From positions 5,344,501 through 5,408,500 of the forward strand of contig NZ_CP015225.1 of the NCBI RefSeq assembly GCF_001623525.1: 64,000 nucleotides of DNA. The letters are read 5' to 3'. The translations under genes were made by a program, and so were the position numbers. A model generated the notes under the pieces. That model had not been told where the DNA came from. It did no database searches and was given only the letters and a program-made list of their open reading frames with translations. The first letter of the stretch is position 1, and every line of letters begins with the position of its first letter. Origin of the DNA: Pseudomonas fluorescens. GTDB lineage: Bacteria > Pseudomonadota > Gammaproteobacteria > Pseudomonadales > Pseudomonadaceae. Positions 1-9,111 of this stretch are shown in pieces.

Positions 1-3000
1 GCCGAGGATCTGATCCTGCGTGCCCAGGCCCTGCTGGCCGAGCGTCTGCACGCCGCCAACAATGCGCCAGACAAAGTGCTGCGAACCAAGCGCGACCCAC
101 AACTGATCAACAATTTCCTCGCCCAGGGCATGGACATTTTGCTGGACGCCGAAAGCCTTTTGCAGCGCTGGCAGCAGCACCCCGGCGAAGGCCAGGAACT
201 GAGTGCGCTGCTCGATGAGCTGACCACCCTCGGCGAAGGCGCGCACTTGGCCGACTTGCACCCGGTGGACGAACTCTGCGAAGCCTTGCTCGACCTCTAC
301 GGTGCGGTAGAGGAAAGCAGCCTGGCGGTCAGCAATGAATTTTTCCAGGAGGCCCAGCGCGCCCATGAAGCGCTGATCGACATGCTCGATGAGCTGGCGG
401 CCGGGCAGCATGTGCATCCGCAGCCGGCGCGGGTACAAGCCTTGCGCCGCCTGCTCCAGGAGAGCCTCGACCCGTCGGCCACCGGTCTGATCCGCAGCGA
501 CGGCAGCCGCACCCTGAGCATCCGCGAACTGAGCCATGCGACGGCGGAAATGGAGCGTGACGCGCCCGTCGATACCTCGATGGAAGATGACCTCGTGGCG
601 ATTTTCCTCGAAGAAGCCCAAGACATCCTCGAAAGCGCCGCCCAGGCCTTGCAACGCTGGTTGGCCGATCCGGATAACGGCGCGCCGTTGTCCTCGCTGC
701 AACGTGACTTGCACACCCTCAAGGGCGGTGCGCGAATGGCCGACATCCGGCCGGTGAGCGACCTGGCCCAGGAGTTGGAAAACCTTTACGAAGGGCTGGT
801 GGACCGGCGCTACAGCTACAGCGAGGAGCTGGCGCAACTGCTCGCCAGCAGTCATGAACGCCTCGACCTGTTGCTCGGGCAGTTGCAGCAGGGCCAGCCG
901 TTGGGCGATCCCGTTGCGCTGATCGACGCCATTCGACGCTTGCGCCAGGACAAGCCGAACGCCATCGAGACGAGCGCAGCGGCCCAGGCCGACGGCGCCG
1001 GCCATGATCCCGAGTTGCTGGAAATCTTCCTTGAGGAAGGCTTCGACATCCTCGATAGTTCGGGCGCGGCGCTGCTGCGCTGGCAGGAAGAACCGTCGAA
1101 TCGCCAGGCCGTGGAAACCTTGCTACGGGATTTGCACACCCTCAAGGGCGGTGCGCGCATGGTGGAAATCGTCCCCATCGGCGACCTGGCCCACGAGTTG
1201 GAAAACCTCTATGAAGGCCTGTCGGCGGGTCTGCTGCAGCCGACCCCGGCGCTGTTCACCTTGTTGCAAAGCAGCCATGACCGACTGGCGCAGATGCTCG
1301 ACGCCGTGCGTGCTGGCCACCCGTGCCCGCTGGCGGACCGGCTGATTGCACAGATCCAGGCGGTGAATCATTCCCAGGAGAATGCCGCGCCGCAGGCTGT
1401 CTCGGCGCCGGAGCCGGTGCCTACTCCCATCGTCAGCCCACCCGCGGCGCCTGCAAGACCGGACCCCGGCGCGGCGGGCGACGGTGCGGACATGGTCAAG
1501 GTCTCCGCCGAACTGCTCGACGACCTGGTGAACCTGGCGGGCGAAACGTCGATCTTCCGTGGGCGTATCGAACAGCAGGTCAACGACGCGCGCGTGGCCC
1601 TGGGCGAAATGGAAACCACCATCGAGCGCATGCGCGATCAACTGCGACGCCTGGATACCGAAACCCAGGGGCGAATTCTCAGCCGACAACAGGTCGAGGC
1701 CGAGCGCCTGGGCTATGAAGAGTTCGACCCGCTGGAGATGGACCGCCATTCCCAGTTGCAGCAGCTGTCCCGGGCACTGTTCGAGTCCGCCTCGGACTTG
1801 CTTGAGCTCAAGGAAACCCTTGATCGCAGCAATCACGATGCCGAGGTCCTGCTGCAACAGCAGGGGCGTATCAACACCGAGCTCCAGGAAGGCCTGATGC
1901 GTACGCGCATGGTGCCCTTCGAGCGCATGTTGCCGCGGCTCAAGCGCATTGTCCGGCAAGTGGCGCAGGAGCTGGGCAAGGACGTGGAATTCCTGGTCGG
2001 CAACGCCGACGGCGAGATGGACCGTAACGTGCTGGAGCGCATGGCTGCCCCTCTTGAACATATGCTGCGCAACGCCGTCGACCACGGTCTGGAGCCGGCC
2101 GACGTGCGCATTGCCGCCGGCAAGCCGGCACGAGGACGTATCAGCCTCGACCTGTCCCGGGAAGGCGGCGACATCATTTTCGACATCCGCGACGACGGCG
2201 CCGGCGTGCCGCTGGAGGCGGTGCGCAGCAAGGCGATCAAGCGTGGCTTGCTGGCGCCGGACAGCGACATCAGCGACCGCGACGTGCTGCAGTTCATCCT
2301 GCAACCAGGGTTTTCCACTGCCGAGAAAATCACCCAGATCTCCGGGCGTGGCGTCGGCATGGACGTGGTCCACGAAGAGGTGCGGCAATTGGGCGGCAGC
2401 ATGGTCATCGATTCCACGCCGGGGCAGGGCGTGCATTTCCGCATTCGCTTGCCGTTTACCGTGGCGGTTAACCGCGCGTTGATGGTGCACTGTCACGAAG
2501 ACCAGTACGCGATCCCGCTGAACACCATCGAGAGCATTGTCCGGGTATTGCCCGCCGAACTGGACGGCCATTACCAGCTCGATCCGCCAACCTACACCTA
2601 CGCCGGGCAGCGTTACGAGTTGTGCTACCTCGGTGAGCTGCTGAAAACCGGCGCCCGGCCGAAACTGCTGGGCCAGAGCCAGCCCTTGCCGGTGCTGCTG
2701 GTGCAGTGCAACGAGCGGCATGTTGCGGTGCAGGTGGACGCTACCGCCGGGACCCGGGAGATTGTGGTCAAGAGCCTCGGTCCGCAGTTCTCGGCGGTAC
2801 AGGGCCTGTCCGGGGCGACGATCCTGGGGGACGGCCGGGTGGTGTTGATTCTCGACCTGCTGGCGCCGATCCGCGCCTTGCCCCACCAGGTGCCGCGCCG
2901 CCAAGTGCCGGTAGAAGGCGAGGGCGAACCGCAACGGCCGCTGCTGGTGCTGGTGGTGGACGACTCGGTGACGGTGCGCAAAGTCACCAGCCGTCTGCTG

Positions 3001-3309
3001 GAGCGCCATGGCATGCACGTCCTCACCGCCAAGGACGGCGTGGATGCCATGGCGCTGCTGGCCGAACACGCCCCGGACCTGATGCTGCTGGACATCGAAA
3101 TGCCGCGCATGGACGGCTTCGAAGTGGCCACGCAAGTGCGCAACGACCCGCGCCTGGCGCACCTGCCGATCATCATGATCACCTCCCGCACCGGCCAGAA
3201 ACACCGCGACCGTGCCATGGCCATCGGCGTCAACGACTACCTGGGCAAGCCGTACCAGGAATCGGTGCTGCTCGACAGCATCGCCCACTGGAGCAAGACC
3301 CATGCATGA
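1..3309 (+). CDS. chpA: ChpA-type chemotaxis hybrid histidine kinase (5' truncated by window)
   Basis: The reading frame is open from base 1, so the true start lies upstream. In order it shows: a phosphotransfer-like domain in which the His position holds Thr (codon 223-225); two canonical Hpt domains with LHTLKGGAR (His codons 712 and 1135); a Pro/Ala linker; CheA dimerisation; an HATPase with N box (HMLRNAVDHG), DDGAGVP and GRGVGMD; a CheW-like P5 domain; and a C-terminal receiver (VVDDS, LLDIEMPRMDG). This is the layout of ChpA/PilL, which controls type IV pilus twitching and cAMP in P. aeruginosa (family knowledge). The stop overlaps the start of the next, cheW-like gene. The remaining Hpt domains would lie upstream. 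Confidence 0.93.
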   Translation, partial: AEDLILRAQALLAERLHAANNAPDKVLRTKRDPQLINNFLAQGMDILLDAESLLQRWQQHPGEGQELSALLDELTTLGEGAHLADLHPVDELCEALLDLYGAVEESSLAVSNEFFQEAQRAHEALIDMLDELAAGQHVHPQPARVQALRRLLQESLDPSATGLIRSDGSRTLSIRELSHATAEMERDAPVDTSMEDDLVAIFLEEAQDILESAAQALQRWLADPDNGAPLSSLQRDLHTLKGGARMADIRPVSDLAQELENLYEGLVDRRYSYSEELAQLLASSHERLDLLLGQLQQGQPLGDPVALIDAIRRLRQDKPNAIETSAAAQADGAGHDPELLEIFLEEGFDILDSSGAALLRWQEEPSNRQAVETLLRDLHTLKGGARMVEIVPIGDLAHELENLYEGLSAGLLQPTPALFTLLQSSHDRLAQMLDAVRAGHPCPLADRLIAQIQAVNHSQENAAPQAVSAPEPVPTPIVSPPAAPARPDPGAAGDGADMVKVSAELLDDLVNLAGETSIFRGRIEQQVNDARVALGEMETTIERMRDQLRRLDTETQGRILSRQQVEAERLGYEEFDPLEMDRHSQLQQLSRALFESASDLLELKETLDRSNHDAEVLLQQQGRINTELQEGLMRTRMVPFERMLPRLKRIVRQVAQELGKDVEFLVGNADGEMDRNVLERMAAPLEHMLRNAVDHGLEPADVRIAAGKPARGRISLDLSREGGDIIFDIRDDGAGVPLEAVRSKAIKRGLLAPDSDISDRDVLQFILQPGFSTAEKITQISGRGVGMDVVHEEVRQLGGSMVIDSTPGQGVHFRIRLPFTVAVNRALMVHCHEDQYAIPLNTIESIVRVLPAELDGHYQLDPPTYTYAGQRYELCYLGELLKTGARPKLLGQSQPLPVLLVQCNERHVAVQVDATAGTREIVVKSLGPQFSAVQGLSGATILGDGRVVLILDLLAPIRALPHQVPRRQVPVEGEGEPQRPLLVLVVDDSVTVRKVTSRLLERHGMHVLTAKDGVDAMALLAEHAPDLMLLDIEMPRMDGFEVATQVRNDPRLAHLPIIMITSRTGQKHRDRAMAIGVNDYLGKPYQESVLLDSIAHWSKTHA

Positions 3310-3781
3310 CCTGCACCACTCGCGTACCGACCACCTCACCGGCCTGCTGCTGCCACTGGCCGACCGCCACCTGATCCTGCCCAACGTGGCCGTGGCCGAG
3401 TTGATCGACTATCAGAGCAGCGCCTTCGACATGGACACCCCGCCGTGGTTTCTGGGTTGGGTGAGCTGGCGCGAACGGCAAATCCCGCTGCTGAGCTTCG
3501 AATCGGCCTGCGGCCAGAAAACCGTGATCGGCGAAAGAGTGCGCATCGTCGTGCTCAACGCCCTGGGTGGCCGGCCAGAGCTGAGGTTCATTGCGCTGTT
3601 GGTGCAGGGCATCCCGCGGTCCTACAAGCTCGACACTCAACTGAGCTACGTCGACGTGCCGCTGTGCGGGTTGGAGCAGGCGGCGGTGCAGGTGGGGGAG
3701 CATGTAGCGAAGGTGCCGGATTTGTTGGCGTTGGAGGAGTTGGTGGTGGCTGCGGGATTGGTTCGGCAGCGCAAATCCTGA
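3302..3781 (+). CDS. chpC: CheW-like adaptor, ChpC type
   Basis: A 159-residue single-domain CheW-like protein. The ATG at 3302 lies inside the end of the kinase gene (8-base overlap), implying translational coupling. It has the CheW core pattern, including IPLLSFE and RIVVLNAL, but no extra domain. In P. aeruginosa a methylesterase gene (chpB) separates chpA and chpC; here the adaptor follows the kinase directly. It probably couples a methyl-accepting receptor to the kinase. Assignment as ChpC rather than another CheW paralogue rests on position. Confidence 0.85.
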   Translation: MHDLHHSRTDHLTGLLLPLADRHLILPNVAVAELIDYQSSAFDMDTPPWFLGWVSWRERQIPLLSFESACGQKTVIGERVRIVVLNALGGRPELRFIALLVQGIPRSYKLDTQLSYVDVPLCGLEQAAVQVGEHVAKVPDLLALEELVVAAGLVRQRKS

Positions 3782-3855
3782 GACATACGAAGTTCTAATG
3801 AGCTTGCCCGCGAGGTGGCCTGACAGTCGTTGACCGGGTACATTTCCATTTCTTC

Positions 3856-3970
3856 GGTAACGGCCACTTAGGGTTCCGCCCTGACGGCGGGTCACTTTCG
3901 AAAAGCGCGAAAGTAACCAAAGCGCTTTTGCCCCACCACTCGGTGCCTCGCCTAGGCTCGGCATGCCCGA
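3856..3970 (+). repeat. 115-bp intergenic repeat, copy 1
   Basis: Starts GGTAACGG and ends near GCATGCCCGA. It contains a CACTTTCG...CGAAAGT hairpin and the nearly invariant stretch CCACCACTCGGTGCCTCGCC. The same unit is found in reverse orientation at 47897-48010 with scattered differences. It shows no coding signature. Confidence 0.8.
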
Positions 3971-4184
3971 ACGCAGGCATTGCTCCGTGGGCCCGCCGCG
4001 AAGGACCATCCATGGTCCAGCGCGGCTATCCCGGCATCCATGCCGGGATGCCCACTACGCAATACCTGCGTTCGGCCAGCGTGGTTAACGGGGCGCCGAA
4101 ATCAACGTCCATCGCGAGGCGGCCTTATAGCCGGCCTGGCTCTTGCGGGCGGTGTACATCAATCAGACCTGTTTGGGCTGGATC

Positions 4185-4340
4185 TGTGGGAGCAAAGCTT
4201 GCTCGCGAGGCGGCCTTATAGCCGACCTGTTTCGCCCGCGTGTACTCAATTCCAATGTGGGCTTGCCCGCGAAGGCGGCGGCACATTCTGCATTGATGCG
4301 AGCAGAGCCGCCGCCATCGCGAGCAGGCTCGCTCCCACAC
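4185..4340. repeat. REP pair (GTGGGAGC...GAGC type)
   Basis: Two inverted REP sequences, TGTGGGAGCAAAGCTTGCTCGCG at the left (one-base variation in the core) and CGCGAGCAGGCTCGCTCCCAC at the right, form a doublet about 155 bp long. This is longer than the usual REPIN of this window and holds a short CTTATAGCCG segment between the arms. Confidence 0.75.
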
Positions 4341-4382
4341 GGGGCATCGTTGCGCCGTGATTAACCGGCCTACCAATAACCC

Positions 4383-4502
4383 TGTGGCGAGGGAGCTTGC
4401 TCCCGCTCGGCTGCGTAGCAGCCGCGAACCCGGCAATGCGGTCTGCCTGAAAATACACAGGGGCCTGCTCGCAGGCCGGCGGGAGCAAGCTCCCTCGCCA
4501 CA
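4383..4502. repeat. REPIN (GTGGCGAGGGAGC type)
   Basis: Two inverted REP arms, GTGGCGAGGGAGCTTGCTCC on the left and its reverse complement on the right, flank about 75 bp. Pseudomonas REPINs of this form are non-autonomous elements moved by RAYT transposases (family knowledge). No RAYT gene is in the window. Confidence 0.9.
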
Positions 4503-4621
4503 GGGCGGTGTGTCCATCCCACCATTACTCCAACCGTAACGATCCGCCGCTGAGCTTGATTGATGCCCTCGCCACAACACTCCTAAGGTAACCCCCACGA
4601 CAGCGAACCCGTGGAGTGGTC

Positions 4622-6292
4622 ATGACAACAACAATATCCCCCGACTCGCGCTGGACGCGGCGACGCAGCGAAAAGCAGCGGCGTCTCGAGCTGGTGAAGG
4701 GGCTTGCCGACGGTGTGGTGTTGCCCACCGACAAGATCGTTGCAGCGTTGGAAGCGTTGATCCTGCCCGGCGACCGCGTGGTGCTGGAGGGCAATAACCA
4801 GAAGCAGGCGGACTTCCTTTCCCGCTCCCTGGCGAAAGTCGATCCTTCGAAGCTGCACGACCTGCACATGATCATGCCCAGCGTCGGCCGGTCCGAACAC
4901 CTGGATCTGTTCGAACGCGGTATCGCCCGCAAGCTCGATTTCTCCTTCGCCGGCACCCAGAGCCTGCGCATCAGCCAGTTGCTGGAAGACGGCCTGCTGG
5001 AAATCGGCGCGATCCACACCTACATCGAGCTCTACGCCCGGTTGGTGGTGGACCTGATTCCCAACGTGGTGCTCTCGGCCGGTTTCATGGCCGACCGTGC
5101 CGGCAATATCTACACCGGTCCCAGCACCGAAGACACGCCGGCGCTGATCGAACCGGCGGCGTTCAGTGACGGCATCGTCATTGTCCAGGTCAACCAGTTG
5201 GTGGACGACGTCAGTGACCTGCCGCGCGTCGACATTCCGGCGTCCTGGGTCGATTTCGTGGTGGTGGCCGACAAACCGTTCTACATCGAGCCGCTGTTCA
5301 CCCGTGACCCGCGCCACATCAAGCCTGTGCATGTGCTGATGGCGATGATGGCGATCCGCGGGATCTACGAAAAACACAACGTTCAATCCCTCAACCACGG
5401 CATCGGTTTCAACACCGCCGCCATCGAACTGATCCTGCCGACCTACGGTGAATCCCTCGGTTTGAAGGGCAAGATCTGCCGTAACTGGACCCTCAATCCT
5501 CACCCGACCTTGATCCCGGCCATTGAAAGCGGCTGGGTCGAGAGCGTGCATTGTTTTGGCACTGAGTTGGGCATGGAAAACTATATCGCCGCCCGACCGG
5601 ATGTGTTCTTCACCGGACGTGACGGCTCGCTGCGCTCCAACCGCATGGTCTGCCAATTGGCCGGACAGTACGCGGTGGACCTGTTCATCGGCGCCACTTT
5701 GCAGGTGGACGGCGACGGCCATTCCTCAACGGTGACGCGCGGTCGATTGGCCGGTTTTGGCGGTGCGCCGAACATGGGGCACGACCCACGCGGTCGCCGC
5801 CACGGCACGCCGGCCTGGCTCGACATGCGCCATGGCGATGGCGAGGCGCCGTTGCTCGAACGCGGCAAGAAGCTGGTGGTGCAGATGGTCGAGACGTTCC
5901 AGGAGGGCGGCAAACCGACCTTCGTCGAGACTCTCGACGCGGTGGACGTGGCGAAGAAAGCCGGCATGCCCCTGGCGCCGATCATGATCTACGGCGATGA
6001 CGTCACCCATTTGCTCACCGAAGAGGGCATCGCCTACCTGTACAAGGCCCGCTCTCTGGAAGAGCGCCAGGCGATGATCGCGGCTGTGGCCGGCGTCACT
6101 GCCATTGGCCTGCGCCATGACCCGAAAGACACCGCGCGCATGCGCCGCGAAGGGTTGATCGCTTTGCCGGAAGACCTCGGCATCCGTCGCACCGACGCCA
6201 CCCGCGAGTTGCTCGCGGCCAAGAGCGTGGCCGATCTGGTGGAGTGGTCCGGTGGCCTCTACAACCCGCCCGCCAAGTTCAGGAGCTGGTAA
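4622..6292 (+). CDS. mdcA: Malonate decarboxylase alpha subunit (acetyl-ACP:malonate ACP transferase)
   Basis: A 556-residue protein of the MdcA/CoA-transferase-like family, at the usual family length. It exchanges acetyl for malonyl on the MdcC carrier protein, the first step of the biotin-independent decarboxylation cycle. The ATG at 4622 has GGAG five bases before it; an in-frame GTG at 4616 lies on top of that ribosome site and is less likely. It opens the cluster, and mdcB starts immediately after its stop. Identity is supported by the complete mdc gene order that follows. Confidence 0.96.
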   Translation: MTTTISPDSRWTRRRSEKQRRLELVKGLADGVVLPTDKIVAALEALILPGDRVVLEGNNQKQADFLSRSLAKVDPSKLHDLHMIMPSVGRSEHLDLFERGIARKLDFSFAGTQSLRISQLLEDGLLEIGAIHTYIELYARLVVDLIPNVVLSAGFMADRAGNIYTGPSTEDTPALIEPAAFSDGIVIVQVNQLVDDVSDLPRVDIPASWVDFVVVADKPFYIEPLFTRDPRHIKPVHVLMAMMAIRGIYEKHNVQSLNHGIGFNTAAIELILPTYGESLGLKGKICRNWTLNPHPTLIPAIESGWVESVHCFGTELGMENYIAARPDVFFTGRDGSLRSNRMVCQLAGQYAVDLFIGATLQVDGDGHSSTVTRGRLAGFGGAPNMGHDPRGRRHGTPAWLDMRHGDGEAPLLERGKKLVVQMVETFQEGGKPTFVETLDAVDVAKKAGMPLAPIMIYGDDVTHLLTEEGIAYLYKARSLEERQAMIAAVAGVTAIGLRHDPKDTARMRREGLIALPEDLGIRRTDATRELLAAKSVADLVEWSGGLYNPPAKFRSW

Positions 6293-7168
6293 ATGCACGC
6301 CTTTAACCTGCAACCGAAAAAACTGTCCTTGGCCGAACGTCTGGCGGACATGGCGGTGGATGCGCTGATCGACGAGGCCGACCTGTCGCCCAAACCCGCC
6401 CTGGTGGACCGGCGCGGCAACGGCGCCCACACCGATCTGCACCTGGGCCTGATGCACGCCTCGGCGCTGTCGCTGTGGCCCGCGTTCAAGGCCATGGCCG
6501 AAACCGCTCTTGATTGTGGCGAAATCGGCCTGCCATTGCGCGAAGCCCTCGGCCGGATCGGCCGTGAAGGTGAAGCCGCGATGCTTGCCACCACCGGCGG
6601 CGTGAACACCCACCGTGGCGCGATCTGGGCCTTGGGCTTGCTCGTGGCGGCGACGGCGCTGGAGCCTGAATCCAATGCTCCAGGCGCAGTCACCCTGAGG
6701 GCTGCGCGCCTGGCCTTGCTCAACGACCGCTATGCGCCCCAGCCCTTGAGCCATGGTGCCCAGGTGGCTCAGCGCTACGGCGTACGCGGTGCCCGGGAAG
6801 AAGCGCAACTGGCGTTCCCGGCGGTGACCGGCCTCGGCCTGCCGCAACTCAAGCGCAGCCGCGCGGCGGGGGCGGGCGAGCAGAACGCCCGGCTCGATGC
6901 CTTGCTGGCGATCATGACTACCCTGGCCGATACCTGCGTGCTCTATCGCGCCGGCGAGCCGGGTTTGCAGGCCATGCAACAGGGTGCCAAGGCGGTGCTC
7001 GATGCCGGTGGCAGTGCGAGCCTGGGCGGACGCCGCCAGTTGCACGCCCTGGACCAACAACTGATTGCCTTGAACGCCTCGCCCGGCGGCGCTGCCGACC
7101 TGCTCGCCGCCTGCCTGTTCCTCGATCGTATCGAACGCGGCGATGGCCTCTTCCCTGGAGTGTGCTGA
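6293..7168 (+). CDS. mdcB: Triphosphoribosyl-dephospho-CoA synthase
   Basis: A 291-residue CitG/MdcB-family enzyme. It joins ATP and dephospho-CoA to make the precursor of the malonate decarboxylase prosthetic group. The family motif [11 protein letters not shown] is present around residue 103, preceded by [12 protein letters not shown]. The start directly abuts the mdcA stop, with AGGAG at 6281-6285. The gene sits between alpha and carrier-protein genes, as in the mdcABCDEGH arrangement of pseudomonads. Confidence 0.95.
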   Translation: MHAFNLQPKKLSLAERLADMAVDALIDEADLSPKPALVDRRGNGAHTDLHLGLMHASALSLWPAFKAMAETALDCGEIGLPLREALGRIGREGEAAMLATTGGVNTHRGAIWALGLLVAATALEPESNAPGAVTLRAARLALLNDRYAPQPLSHGAQVAQRYGVRGAREEAQLAFPAVTGLGLPQLKRSRAAGAGEQNARLDALLAIMTTLADTCVLYRAGEPGLQAMQQGAKAVLDAGGSASLGGRRQLHALDQQLIALNASPGGAADLLAACLFLDRIERGDGLFPGVC

Positions 7169-7467
7169 TGGAAACCTTATCCTTTGAATTCCCCGCCGGG
7201 CAGCCGCCACGAGGGCGGGCGCTGGTGGGCTGCGTCGGCTCGGGCGACCTGGAAGTGCTGATCGAACCCGGCCTGGCGGGCAAGTTGACCATTCAGGTGC
7301 AGACCTCGGTCAACGGCAGCGAACAACGCTGGCAGCACCTGTTCGCCCGCATGTTCGACGGCCAGACACCGCCGGCCTTGTCTATCGACATCCACGATTT
7401 CGGCGCAACCCCCGGCGTGGTGCGTTTGCGCCTGGAGCAAGGCTTCGAGGAGATCGGCCATGACTGA
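7168..7467 (+). CDS. mdcC: Malonate decarboxylase acyl carrier protein (delta subunit)
   Basis: A 99-residue carrier protein. Its VGCVGSGDLEVL segment near residue 22 contains the Ser expected to bear the 2'-(5''-triphosphoribosyl)-3'-dephospho-CoA arm. The ATG overlaps the mdcB TGA by one base. An in-frame GTG at 7162 also exists but the ATG fits the family length. The gene end overlaps mdcD by eight bases. Confidence 0.95.
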   Translation: METLSFEFPAGQPPRGRALVGCVGSGDLEVLIEPGLAGKLTIQVQTSVNGSEQRWQHLFARMFDGQTPPALSIDIHDFGATPGVVRLRLEQGFEEIGHD

Positions 7468-8311
7468 CAGTGCAGCGTTGCTCAACAAGCACAGCTTCGT
7501 CGAGCTCGGCGCCCGGCAGCGGGCCAAGGCCTTGCTCGATGACGGTACGTTCCGCGAACTGCTCGACCCGTTCCAGCGGATCATGTCGCCCTGGCTGCTG
7601 CGCCAGGGCGTGGTGCCGCAAAGCGACGACGGTGTGGTGATCGCCAAAGGCAGCCTCGATGGCCTGCCCGTGGTGATCGCCGCCATCGAAGGCGCGTTCC
7701 AGGGCGGCAGCCTCGGTGAAGTCGGCGGGGCGAAGATTGCCGGTGCGTTGGAACTGGCCGCCGAGGACAACCGCAAGGGCATCCCGACCCGCGCCGTGCT
7801 GCTGCTGGAAACCGGCGGCGTGCGTTTGCAGGAAGCCAACCTCGGGTTGGCGGCGATTGCCGAGATTCATTCGGCGATTGTCGACCTGCGCCAATACCAG
7901 CCGGTGGTCGGCGTGGTGGCTGGCAGCGTCGGCTGCTTCGGCGGCATGTCCATCGCCGCCGGGCTGTGCAGTTATCTGCTGGTGACCCAGGAAGCGCGGC
8001 TGGGCCTCAACGGCCCGCAAGTGATCGAGCAAGAGGCCGGGATCGATGAATACGACTCCCGCGACCGGCCGTTCATCTGGAGCCTGACCGGCGGTGAACA
8101 ACGTTTCGCCACCGGCCTGGTGGATCGTTATGTCGCCGATGATGTGGCGCGGATCCGCCAGCAGGTCAGCCAATTGCTGCACCTGGGCGTTCCCGCGCAA
8201 CACCGCAGTGGCCAGGCCGAGCTGTTCCTGCAACGCCTGGCCCGTTTGGACACTGAAGTGCAAATCGAGCCGGCCACGGTTCGTCAGCTGTATCAGGGAG
8301 AACGCCCATGA
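7460..8311 (+). CDS. mdcD: Malonate decarboxylase beta subunit
   Basis: A 283-residue carboxyltransferase-fold protein of the acyl-CoA carboxylase beta type. With MdcE it forms the decarboxylase that converts malonyl-ACP to acetyl-ACP and CO2. It shows the crotonase-like glycine-rich core VGCFGGMSIAAGL and LGLNGPQVIEQEAG. The start has GAGGAG just upstream inside mdcC, and its stop overlaps the mdcE start (ATGA). Confidence 0.95.
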   Translation: MTDSAALLNKHSFVELGARQRAKALLDDGTFRELLDPFQRIMSPWLLRQGVVPQSDDGVVIAKGSLDGLPVVIAAIEGAFQGGSLGEVGGAKIAGALELAAEDNRKGIPTRAVLLLETGGVRLQEANLGLAAIAEIHSAIVDLRQYQPVVGVVAGSVGCFGGMSIAAGLCSYLLVTQEARLGLNGPQVIEQEAGIDEYDSRDRPFIWSLTGGEQRFATGLVDRYVADDVARIRQQVSQLLHLGVPAQHRSGQAELFLQRLARLDTEVQIEPATVRQLYQGERP

Positions 8312-9111
8312 ACTCGTATTCATTGAGAGGCTTGCGCTGGTTCGAAGCCTTGAGCGGCGGCGCCAAACCGTTGGAAGGCTTGCCTGCTTCGTTGAAGGTC
8401 GCGGACGTCACGCTGGGCGGGCAACACGTGCGCCTGCTGGCGGTGGTGGCGGATCCCGACAGTCGTTTTCCCCGTGCCCGCAATGGCGAGGTGGGTTTGC
8501 TCGAGGGTTGGGGCCTGGCCAAGGCCGTGGACGATGCCATCGACGCCGACCGCGGTGCCCCTCACAAGCGTGCGTTGATCGCCATTGTCGATGTGCCGAG
8601 CCAAGCCTATGGCCGGCGCGAAGAAGCCCTCGGTATTCATCAGGCCTTGGCCGGTGCGGCGGACAGTTATGCGCGCGCGCGGTTGGCCGGGCATCCGGTG
8701 ATCGGCTTGTTGGTGGGCAAGGCGATGTCCGGAGCGTTTCTGGCCCACGGCTACCAGGCCAATCGGCTGATTGCACTGCGCGATCCGGGGGTGATGGTCC
8801 ACGCCATGGGCAAGGCCTCGGCGGCGCGGGTGACCCTGCGCAGCGTCGAGGAGCTTGAAGCCCTGGCCGCCAGCGTGCCGCCGATGGCCTATGACATCGA
8901 CAGCTTTGCCAGCCTGGGGTTGTTATGGGAAATTTTGTCGGTGGAGCAAATCGAACAGCCCTTGGTGGAGGATCTGACGCGGGTAACGGATTGTCTGCTC
9001 CAGGCGATTGAAGATGTCGAGGCGGGGCCGCGTGATCTGAGCGGCCGTCTGGGGGCGTACAACCGCATCGCGTCGAGCCGGGTTCGCCAACTGCTGAGAG
9101 AGCAGTGGTGA
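8308..9111 (+). CDS. mdcE: Malonate decarboxylase gamma subunit
   Basis: A 267-residue partner of MdcD. The oxyanion-hole region GKAMSGAFLAHGYQANRLIAL and VDVPSQAYGRREEALGIHQ are typical of MdcE. Start and stop both overlap neighbouring genes, so mdcD, mdcE and mdcG should be translationally coupled. Length matches the family. Confidence 0.95.
   Translation: MNSYSLRGLRWFEALSGGAKPLEGLPASLKVADVTLGGQHVRLLAVVADPDSRFPRARNGEVGLLEGWGLAKAVDDAIDADRGAPHKRALIAIVDVPSQAYGRREEALGIHQALAGAADSYARARLAGHPVIGLLVGKAMSGAFLAHGYQANRLIALRDPGVMVHAMGKASAARVTLRSVEELEALAASVPPMAYDIDSFASLGLLWEILSVEQIEQPLVEDLTRVTDCLLQAIEDVEAGPRDLSGRLGAYNRIASSRVRQLLREQW

Larger units (their letters stand above)
3782..4621. other. Gene-free repeat-rich intergenic stretch
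   Basis: No credible gene is seen in these 840 bases. The stretch holds a 115-bp repeat at about 3856-3970 that recurs inverted near 47.9 kb, an associated GC-rich inverted repeat at about 4006-4055 (CCCGGCATCCATGCCGGG type), short CGCGAGGCGGCCTTATAGCCG segments at about 4113 and 4205, a REP doublet at 4185-4340 and a REPIN at 4383-4502. The last 120 bases should carry the mdcA promoter, but no clear -35/-10 pair was recognised. ORFs here look like repeat translations. Confidence 0.7.

Noticed and set aside
1123..3384. 753-codon minus-strand ORF opposite the ChpA-type kinase
   Set aside because: It is fully antisense to a gene with unambiguous domains; its composition (His/Gln/Val-rich) is typical of shadow frames.
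3928..4364. Short plus-strand ORFs in the 3.8-4.6 kb gap
   Set aside because: They are translations of the 115-bp repeat and REP arms; similar peptides arise from the other repeat copy, and there is no ribosome site or codon bias.
3800..4600. CRISPR array
   Set aside because: The repeats are palindromic REP types at irregular spacing, with no regular repeat-spacer pattern and no cas genes.
4583..5722. Long minus-strand ORF opposite mdcA
   Set aside because: It is the antisense frame of a clear mdcA gene and arises from high GC third-position bias; it has no recognisable domain.
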